The notes below the pieces were generated by a model, which had not been told where the DNA came from, did no database searches, and worked only from the letters and a program-made list of their open reading frames with translations. A stretch of DNA of 64,000 nucleotides. It comes from Coprinellus micaceus (Eukaryota; Basidiomycota; Agaricomycetes; Agaricales; Psathyrellaceae). Of this stretch, positions 56,452-64,000 are shown one piece after another. Position 1 is the stretch's first letter; each line of letters begins with the position of its first letter. Location: NCBI GenBank assembly GCA_951394405.1, contig OX596338.1, positions 1,488,001 to 1,552,000 of the forward strand. The letters run 5' to 3'. The position numbers were made by a program, and so were the translations under genes.

Positions 56452-57044
56452 GAGTCCTACGGCGTTCAGGACAAGAAGGGTTATCTCGACGCGTTTAGCC
56501 ACGTGAAGGGTAGAAAGCGTGTTGATGTTCCGGCGTGGGAAAGCTCTGTCGGGCGCTTAAATTAAAAGTTACACGAGCGGATCCGAGGCGAGTTTCAATA
56601 GAGTGAGTCGTGCAAAATATACAACAGTGTATGTTCATTGGGATTATAAGATGTAGTAGCTGGCTTCTAGATATACAAAGTTCCAGACGAGATGCGAACA
56701 AGGCAGGATATGGCTACAGATCGGGCCCACTGAAGACCCGGGGATAATTAAGGGAGTCGTCGCTACTGCGACATAAAGCTAGATGGAACGGAGAATCTCG
56801 TAAATGCTAAGGAATGGAGGGAGTAAGGGTGCAAGGAGATATAAAACCCTGGGGATGTCAATGAAGCGTTGCGAAAAAGTACAAGGATGCTGGAGGAATA
56901 ACACGAATTCCGAAAATATGAACAAAGAAACCGACGAAAGCGGAGAGACCAGCTGAACGAAGCGGGAGTGATGCGGAGAGTTACAATTGCTCGAGCAATG
57001 CGAGGGGATGAATGGAAGGGAGGACATACGTGCGTCCAAACGCG
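56452..57044. other. Intergenic between two minus-strand genes
   Basis: This holds the promoter of the monopolin gene and the 3' end of the arrestin-like gene. No other feature is seen. Confidence 0.55.
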
Positions 57045-58842
57045 CTATGAGGAACTCGAAAGGAGAGGGACCGCCTCGTCGACGTCGTCAAAGAAATCAG
57101 CCGAGTACTTCTCTGGCATGCATGTCGAGACTGATGTCTCCATTGTAGAACTATCAGGGGCAGGATGGGAATCTTCCTTGGGCGTATAGCGAGGAAGGGG
57201 AACGGAGAAATCGATCCTCCTATCGCCATTGTGATCATAGAGCTGAGAGTAGGATGGGAGGTTTGAGAAAGGCGGCGAGGAAGGTGGGGGAATTGGAGTA
57301 GGCAGAGCGGGGGTCTCGGATGTCGGATCGGCTGGTTTGGGGATGGAGGCCACTGGAGGCGAGGGAGGGAGGTACCGCCCGAAACTAAGTGGGATGTTGA
57401 AGTTGAGTCTTTCACGCGCTCTCTCGTCGGAATCTGGCAAGTCATAGGCGAATGTGAGGGAGATAGACACGTCATGAGAGACGCTAAACAGAGGGCTAGA
57501 GGATGAGGGTCGAATGGTGGCAGGTCCTGCCCAATCTTCTGTGTCAGGGTCGAGAGACGCAGGGCTCATGTGGGCGAATGGGATGCTAGTCTCCATGGTG
57601 TACCAAGTCGGATTTTCAGCATGATCCGCGTCATTGGTAAACGCATAGTTCTCATCCTGGAGTTTGTACTTGCCCGACTCCTTCTCAGGTAGCAGGGAAA
57701 AGGTGCGGCAGACAGACTCGGAGTGTTCCCTTCCAAGGCAGAGACCGACATCGAAAATACTACTGATGGGGTGGGGGTTTCGAAGTGGCACATTCGGTGG
57801 TTGCTGCTCCTGAGGCGGAAGGGGATAGCGCGACAGGATCGAGGAAGAAGGTCGGTATCTACAGCGAGGAAATGGTAAGCCAGGGCTGGCAAAATGCGGG
57901 TTTACACGTACCGGCACCGCTCTTGCTGAATGATGTTAATACCGATCTCCGTCACCTGGAGGCGTTTGCATTCGTCGGATTCCAAGCCCTTGGTGCGAAG
58001 CCTGACCGTGATGGGAATAGAGTTGTCTTTCACATCCACGAACTCGGGGACGGAGGATAGGACCTGTATCTTTGAAAGAACCTCGGTTGGAATGCGCTTC
58101 TTCGAGCTGTCGGCCTTTTCCGCGGAGAAGTGGGAGTTGACGAGGTAATTGATAGAGGACGAAGACTGGTCAACGTGGGGTGGGAGGACGTATCTGCGGA
58201 GAGCGATCGTCTTGTTGGCGTAGGTGGACCTAACACGAGACCGGAAAGGAGTGCATAATGTGGCGAATGACCACGCGGAAGGGCTCTGCTCAATGTCGAG
58301 ATTGGTGAACTTTGCAGTCGCATAGAGCCCGTAGCCGATTCCAATTTCGTCCGTTCCCATCGTCGTCGATGCGGGCAGCCAACCCGGAATTGGGAGATTG
58401 AATAGAACATCCCATTGGCCTGAGATGAGATTAGCGAAGGCGACGAGCGAGATCTAACGTGATACCTACATGGCTCGTTATCGTCTTCGTGTCCTTCGTT
58501 CGTAAATTCAATCCCTTCGGCGGACGCCGCCAGCTCTTTGGTCACTGAGCAGAGACGCAATCCAGTATATCCGGAAGCGTTGGTGAAGATCTCGGATTGC
58601 CCTTCAAAGGTGAGGGAAAGGGACTGGAGGAGTAGTTTGGCAGTCCGGCGTCGTTCGAAGAGGGAGTACGGAGAGGAGACAGAGATGGTGACGACTCCTG
58701 AAAGGGAGTAGGCGGAGCTGTGGCACGTCGGTAAGCGTCATGGACGCACGGATGATCATGGCGAGGATACTCACTTTGCATCGGGCTCCCCATACATCTC
58801 CAGAGAGGTGGACACGGGATGAATTGAAATCGACATCGACAT
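57045..58842 (-). CDS. Arrestin-like (alpha-arrestin fold) protein
   Basis: Three or four exons encode roughly 510 residues. The N-half has an arrestin-N-like beta-sandwich pattern: SGVVTISVSSPYSLFERR, LLLQSLSLTFEGQSEIF, then a HWDVLFNLPIPGWLP strand. The C-half has LKVTE-type strands (LQVTEIGINIIQQERCR) and FSVSHDVSISLTFAYDLPD with LNFNIPLSFGR, as in arrestin C domains. Short Pro-Tyr-like motifs (LPSYSQL, LPRYTP) lie near the C-terminus, where alpha-arrestins carry PY motifs for Rsp5-type ubiquitin ligases. Alpha-arrestins steer ubiquitylation and endocytosis of nutrient transporters. The start MSMSISIHPVS at 58842 splices by AA|GTGAGT to SSAYSLSGVV. The family match is by pattern, so orthology is open. 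Confidence 0.72.
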
Positions 58843-59451
58843 GACGGAAGGGAAGGAAGGAAAGACCGAGGACAGGAGAAACGCCCAAGGCGGTGAAGAA
58901 GAAAGGAGGGAAAGGATGCGATATGCGATGCGGCAGGGCCGAGGAATGAAGCTATATATCAGGCGAGGTTCCCTTGTCCGACACCTTCTAAAGGAGAACA
59001 AAAGAAAAGGAAACTGTATTGGCGGGCGTACGCCAATACAAAGGGGAAATAAGACAGCACCGACCTGACCTTCGTCAAGACAAGAGGGATCCCAGCACTT
59101 GCCTGTATAGTCACCGGCGGCGACGGGCGTGAACAAGATCCCTCACCGCGATCCAGCTGAGCGCCTGTGGCAGGAAGGGCGTCCCCTTTGTCCAGTTCTG
59201 ATGTCATGGCGCTGACTAAGCATACTCGCTCTCTAGCGCCTTGTGTGCGTTTCCAGCATTGTTCTGCAATTGAAGCATCTATTATTGCCCGTGGAATCTC
59301 TTTTGAATGTTCCTGACAGAAAGGTCGACATATTCGCTCAGCTGGGCAAGGAAAGGGTGCCATAATGCGGCCGTTTCCATGAGCGAATGAGGATCGCATA
59401 CGGTATCGACCTCCCTGTAAGCGAGTCAAAGTGGAAAATGTACAAGAGGAA
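58843..59451. other. Intergenic between two minus-strand genes
   Basis: This is the promoter of the arrestin-like gene and the 3' region of BRX1. The frame crossing this stretch on the minus strand is an extension of BRX1 exon sequence through its introns and is not a gene. Confidence 0.6.
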
Positions 59452-60661
59452 TCATGCAAAGACCTTGGACACCGCCAACTCGTCTTCCTCCAACCTCCTG
59501 GCCTCCTTCCGCCTCCCAGAGTCCTCCTCAGCTTGTTTCCTCTGACCGTATTTGGAACCTTGCTCTCTTCGGATGGCGGATCGCACAGCGGCGGGCGAGA
59601 TGAATTCTGTACGTCAGAAATTTGGTCAGGTACATTCACTGGCGCGATGGAATAATTAAGCGAGACAGAACAATAGAATTCGAGGCGTAGAACAATGGGG
59701 GAACGAGGCAAGTGGAAGCGAGAGCAACGCGACGTACCAGGGTTGGAGTAGACCGTGGTGCCTCCGAAAGCGCCTTCAAAGATTCGGATGGGGGTAAGGA
59801 CGAAGCGAGGTCCGATTTCCACTAGCGAAGTCTCCGGAGGGCCGTTTGGCTTCACCGGATCCTTTTCTACAATCTGCATATGGCGAACAATAGAACATCG
59901 AGGTCAGAGATAGGAGACGCGGTGATGCAAAAGGCAATGTACTGACCTGAAAATTACGGAACCAGATTTTGTTGTCAAGAAGCGAGAAGGTGAGAATATG
60001 GTCGATAAAAGGCTTCGCTTTTCGAGCAGTGGATGGAACACCGAAGATCTAAATTAGCAGGGTTAGCGCCTCGGAGGGTATAACAGTTTGCAGGCTCACA
60101 TGAGTGAACAGTTCCTTTGTCAATCTTCCCCACTCCGTCTCGTCAAACCCTTTGTCGAACGACAACAGCCCTCGGCTTCCCTTCAAACAGTTTCCCGTCA
60201 TTTTCAACTCGTCCATCGTGTGTATGTTTTGCACATGCATCTTGACGCTGGGGCCATTTGGTGTCTTGGCTGCCCACAGGTACAGGTCTTCGTGTCTCCG
60301 CGCCTCGAAGTAGAGGGTATTGTTGCAGTTGTTAAGGTCGGCAAGTTCGGGGAGGAGATTGAGGTGGTTTTTGGAGTCCAGTTTGGCATCTAATCGCGAG
60401 GTCAAACAAGTCCTGGCGCGGACATGGCCCATCTAACGTACCCTTTTTGATATGGGGAAGCAAGGTCTCAAGGTCATTCATAAGGTGTCGCATCCGGTGG
60501 GTCACACCTCTCGACGACAGCATGAGCACTCGCTGCTTGTTTTTCTTGTTCTTGGGCTGGATTTGAGTAGGTTCGTCGACGTCCATGTCATCCGCCTTGC
60601 GCTTGCCCTTTTGTGAGGCTTTTGAGGCATTTGCCGTTTGGGATTTGAGAACAGACGCCAT
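59452..60661 (-). CDS. BRX1: Brx1, 60S ribosome biogenesis factor (Brix domain)
   Basis: Five short-intron exons encode the nucleolar protein Brx1. After a Lys-rich N-terminus comes KQRVLMLSSRGVTHRMRHL, the start of the Brix domain. Then LMNDLETLLPHIKKDAKLDS, NTLYFEARRHEDLYLWA, TGNCLKGSRGLLSFDKGF, the spliced FGVPSTARKAKPFIDHILTF, WFRNFQIVEKDP, VEIGPRFVLTPIRIFEGAF and GGTTVYSNPEFISPAAVR. The Brix sigma-70-like motif is complete. The tail EEDSGRRKEARRLEEDEL is charged, as usual. Brx1 works with Ebp2 in early pre-60S assembly at domain I of 25S rRNA. It shares a 165-bp divergent promoter with the Rap1-like gene. Confidence 0.96.
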
Positions 60662-60736
60662 CGTGATACAAGGTATTGGGAGACTTCAATTCATGAGCGC
60701 TCAAAACTTTCGATGGCTTTGAAAAAGCACCGCGGA

Positions 60737-60742
60737 CACGTG
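60737..60742. promoter_or_regulatory. CACGTG E-box in the BRX1 / Rap1-like promoter
   Basis: A palindromic CACGTG lies 76 bp from the BRX1 start and 85 bp from the Rap1-like start. E-boxes of this type bind bHLH factors such as Cbf1 in fungi. Confidence 0.45.
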
Positions 60743-60786
60743 AGTCGTGGAACTCGGAAGGGAACCGCGTTCGTGCGCGTTTGTTG

Positions 60787-60796
60787 AACCCTAACC
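60787..60796. promoter_or_regulatory. Telomere-like AACCCTAACC box
   Basis: AACCCTAACC contains one full TTAGGG unit on the minus strand, 31 bp before the Rap1-like ATG. In yeasts, Tbf1 binds (A/G)CCCTAA in promoters of snoRNA and ribosome-related genes. This would fit either BRX1 regulation or self-regulation of the telomere gene. Confidence 0.45.
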
Positions 60797-60826
60797 ACAA
60801 CCTCGACCATCGAACAAGCGCCTTGA

Positions 60827-63665
60827 ATGCCTCGTAACAAAGGGGCAAAGCCCATCTTCGTCTACGAAGACACGGGAGATCCTGTATCGATACATCTTGA
60901 AACCCTTATATCACGACAAATACGGGAGGAATGGACGGCGAAGATCGAGGTTAGTCGTTTTCAACTCCAGCGGCGCTTCCCAGGTGTCTCATTGGTGACA
61001 GCGACACGGAGGGATAGTAGTGAGAGACGATGTAGAAGCAGACTATGTGGTCTGCAGCAAGAAGGGCCCCAACTACAAGTCGGTCGTTCAATCGGGCTAT
61101 GCTGCCAGCATAGACCCGGCCAAGAGGAGAATCATTGTCCAGTACATCGATTTTCTCGAGGAGTGTATAGGGGCGGGAAAGTTGGTCGCAATCAAGGAGA
61201 ACGTCAAGAGGATGAGTGGACAGGTCCAACAGTGAGTGATAAGCGCACTTCTCGGAACGCCCCTGACCGGTTCTAGGGAACGCAAACGCGTCCCCTTCAC
61301 GGCGGATGACGTTGATAATATGTGCAGGTACATTGCAGCAATCCTACCCGAGCGTGGCTCCGGTGGGCGGAGGGGTGACAACTTCTGGAAGCAATTGGAA
61401 CAGCTGGTGCGCAACTGTCACTGCTTGACGTCGAGGAACTTATACTTGAGTAGGGGACGGTGAAACCAGATTTCGCTTGGGCGAAGCGGCATACATGGCA
61501 AGCTTGGAGGAATAAGTACAACAAGAGACCCGAGTCTTTTGAAAACCAAATCCAAGGTTGGGTAGCGAGGATCAATCCCAAAAAAATCCATCGGTTCGAG
61601 ACGGATCGCCGCGTGAATTACGGGCGGTACAAGGGGGACTCGTCAGAAGAGAGTTCGGAGGAGGAGACTCGGAACAAGGAACAAGACCCCGACAAGACCG
61701 AGGATACTGAAGACGACGATGTCCGCCCAGGGCCACCTTCCAGGAAGGGCAAAGGACGGGCCCCTCCCAAAGACGACAATGACGATGGCGATGGCGACGA
61801 GTATCGGCCAGACCAAAACGAGAACGAGAATGACGGAAAGGGGACCAACAGAACACCACCCCCACGAAACCGCCAGAGTGGTGGCGCCAATGATTCTTGG
61901 GAGGTCATCGACGATGATCATATTCAGCCCCCCATGGACATCGACGAAGCGCAAGCGGACTCTGCCCCTTCCCCTCGCAGCCCTGGGCGCCACGCCCGCT
62001 TCGCGTCCAATGCCGTGTCGAAGCGCGTTAGTCTGGAGAGGTCGAGCAAGCATTCCCGCGGGGCTCCCATCCCCAACAAGCGTCCTCGCCTTTCCGCTGA
62101 GTCTGCGACATCCACCGGCTCCCAGCCTCTACGCAGGGGCGCCCGATTACCGCCAGGGAAGGTGCCCGGAGTCAAGGCGGAGTCGGATCCCGAAGATGAT
62201 GAAGACGAAGACAAATCAGACAGCGAGGGCATGGATGTAGCTCAGTATGTATCGTAAGATGAATGCTAATGTCCCCTTTCAACAACTCAACTCCGTTTAC
62301 AGCTCCTTATTCAGCGAGGGTGAAGTGGAACCTGACCAAGATGAGGACCAGGAAGACCAGCTCGAACCGGAGGCTGAAGAGGAGGTCATCAGCGGCCTGA
62401 GCGAAGCACGACCGCCAACGATACCGAGCGCAGCCTCGAGCACGGTGTTTCCCATTTCTACAGATAGGACGCTGGTTATGACTGCATCCCCGCGGAAGGC
62501 AACTGCCATGTCACCCAGGAGGATCGCTCGGCTCTCGTCAGCTTCGCGGAAGGACGAGTACATTACTTTGGACCAAATTCAGGAACCCGAGGCGAAAGTT
62601 CTGGAGGTGATCGTGGTGGAAGACGACGAAGAAGAGGAGCTCGGCGAAGGCGAGATTGAACAGGACCAACAAATGGAGGACGAACCGGAAGAACCTATAC
62701 CCCGACGCCGTAGTCCCTCCGTCGAAGTTGTGTCGCACCAGTCCAGCCCCAAAGTCGTTGAGGCGCCCCCACCTACCGCTCAGAAGTCTCGGGATCGAAG
62801 ACGCAGAGCCGAACAACAGGCACAGCTAGCCCCACCCCCGGTTCGGATGACGAGGGCACGCTCGCAATCTGTAGAACCCACCGAATTTGTCAGTCTTCCG
62901 TCAAGGCCGTCGAAGCGGAAAAGGGTTGGAAAGGCGAAGGTGGCCGAGCCGGAGCCAGAGATCATGGAAGAAGTCATTGAAGAGGTTGACGAGGAACAGG
63001 AGGGGGTTCCGGAGGAGCGCATCACTGGCAAGGAAACTTTGGCGGACGAAGAGGATGTGATGAACATCATCACCAACGAAGACGACTTCAGCAACATTTC
63101 TAACACCACCTCCGCCTCACAGCAGAGCAGCAAGACGATCTCCCAACAGCATTCCCCCCCTGAGCCTTCTTCTGACGATGAGCAGGTCATGCGGCGTATC
63201 GCCACGCAGCGAGAGCAGCTCAAGGACACTGTCGTTAAGAAGGGTCCACGGAAGAGTGCTGCCCTCGTTGACGCGTTCAAGGCCGGCTTGGCGGCGACGA
63301 TGAAAACCCCTGTGGTTCGCCGAGCGCTCCCCCCAAACGTGCTTGAAGATCCTGCTCGAAGTATTTCTGCTCACCAGAAGGCGTCGGAGCAGAAGAGGAC
63401 GCCAAGGCCGTTTAAGGCCCCTTATACCCCGACTCGCGCCCCTAGCGCCAAGGTGCAACCGCCGTCGCGAATGCGAGCTGTTTCTACCGCCTCGAGTTCC
63501 AACGAGACCGCCGAGTCGATCCCTATGCCCGGAACGAGGGCCAAGGCGTTCAAGGTGAAGGTGGAGGAAGAGGAGAAGTATACCCCATACGCGCCGCCTC
63601 GAGGCACGAGAGCGTCCCTCTATACCCAAGGAAGACAGGCTGCACGGTCATCGAAGCGAGGTTGA
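60827..63665 (+). CDS. Rap1-like telomere protein (BRCT plus Rap1-type Myb)
   Basis: Five exons (60827-60949, 61002-61231, 61277-61406, 61454-62244, 62303-63665) give 878 residues. Residues about 8-105 form a BRCT-type domain (PIFVYEDTGDPVSIHLETLI, HGGIVVRDDVEADYVVCSK, RRIIVQYIDFLEECI). Residues about 120-185 match the Rap1 Myb domain: RVPFTADDVDNMCRYIA, GDNFWKQLEQL, AKRHTWQAWRNKYNK, closely resembling human RAP1 (TERF2IP). The remaining 690 residues are charged low complexity with many Glu/Asp runs and KR clusters. I see no obvious Rap1 C-terminal (RCT) domain. Rap1 proteins bind telomeres directly or through a TRF-type partner and protect chromosome ends. It diverges from BRX1, and its promoter has a telomere-like motif. 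Confidence 0.8.
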
Positions 63666-64000
63666 CAGGCCGGCGCTTATTTCATTCCGACTGCTTTTAA
63701 TTCCTTTCTTATCTAGACCTGTATTTGTTGTTTGCAATATGTATGAGCAGGTAATAATACCTGAACGTGTATAGGGGTTTGCGTAATGGAAAAATGGACA
63801 GATTGCAAGAATATAGAGGAAGGTAAACCAAGACCGAGGGGGAAAGACCGAGAGACGGAGACGGGAATATAGACCGTTAACGTGACACATGTTACAAGGA
63901 AGAGAGACAGAGCATTAAGGTGGGCCTAAGATATGGGGAGAGACAAAGTGGGGAAGTCGTATGGGGTCACGAGGAGATAAGGCTGTCTCCTTGCAGTTCC
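63666..64000. other. 3' flank of the Rap1-like gene, no gene seen
   Basis: The last 335 bases hold the likely 3' UTR and polyadenylation region, then AG-rich sequence to the window edge. No frame with support was found. Confidence 0.5.

Noticed and set aside
58959..59879. A 306-codon minus-strand frame
   Set aside because: Its first part is a BRX1 exon; the rest is an intron and a shadow of the true last BRX1 exon in another frame.
61572..62240. Alternative frames over the Rap1-like exon 4
   Set aside because: They are shadows of an acidic low-complexity coding region; splice phase supports only the chosen frame.

Overview
The window looks like 64 kb of nuclear DNA from a mushroom-forming basidiomycete (Agaricomycete). 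Genes are split by many short introns, mostly 50-60 nt, and the gene set is typical fungal housekeeping. It includes a fused alpha-beta tryptophan synthase, a WOPR (Gti1/Pac2) regulator, a monopolin subunit and a Sam37/metaxin protein. Exon joins were worked out by hand from splice signals, reading frame and family knowledge, so ends are good to a codon where stated and approximate elsewhere.

Layout. 0.2-4.4 kb: an unrecognised three-exon gene and a single-exon F-box protein, then tRNA/SINE-like debris. 5.0-14.3 kb: two essentially identical full-length hAT DNA transposons in opposite orientation around a 200-N assembly gap. Each carries a many-exon transposase that appears intact. tRNA-Ser(AGA) follows. 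14.6-20.5 kb: SAM37-type metaxin (-) diverging from VPS54 (+). 23.9-29.1 kb: an intronless ADP-ribosylglycohydrolase (-) and an Ecl1-like zinc-binding, Ser-rich protein (+). 29.1-34.8 kb is gene-poor. 35.3-40.8 kb: WDR26/GID7 (+) converging on elongin A (-). 41.8-42.8 kb: WOPR regulator. 43.4-54.4 kb is dense: CWF18 splicing factor (-), mitochondrial GUF1/EF4 (+), eIF2B-beta (-), tryptophan synthase (-), L-asparaginase with ankyrin repeats (+). 54.6-63.7 kb: monopolin Csm1/Pcs1 (-), arrestin-like protein (-), BRX1 (-), and a BRCT-Myb protein resembling the telomere factor Rap1 (+).

How the genes relate. There are no operons, but close divergent pairs suggest shared promoters: SAM37/VPS54, CWF18/GUF1, TRP synthase/asparaginase and BRX1/RAP1-like. 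The TRP/asparaginase promoter has two TGACTC cores, the classic Gcn4/Cpc1 half-site, on opposite strands. The BRX1/RAP1-like promoter has a telomere-like AACCCTAACC box and a CACGTG E-box. The 43-61 kb part is rich in translation and ribosome functions (GUF1, eIF2B, BRX1) and amino-acid metabolism.

Most notable for follow-up are the near-perfect inverted hAT pair with its terminal TAGGGA-rich arrays, the Rap1-like gene with its telomere-motif promoter, the paired TGACTC sites, GUF1 microexons of 10 and 19 nt, three probable GC-AG introns, and the Ecl1-like gene whose zinc motif is split by an intron.
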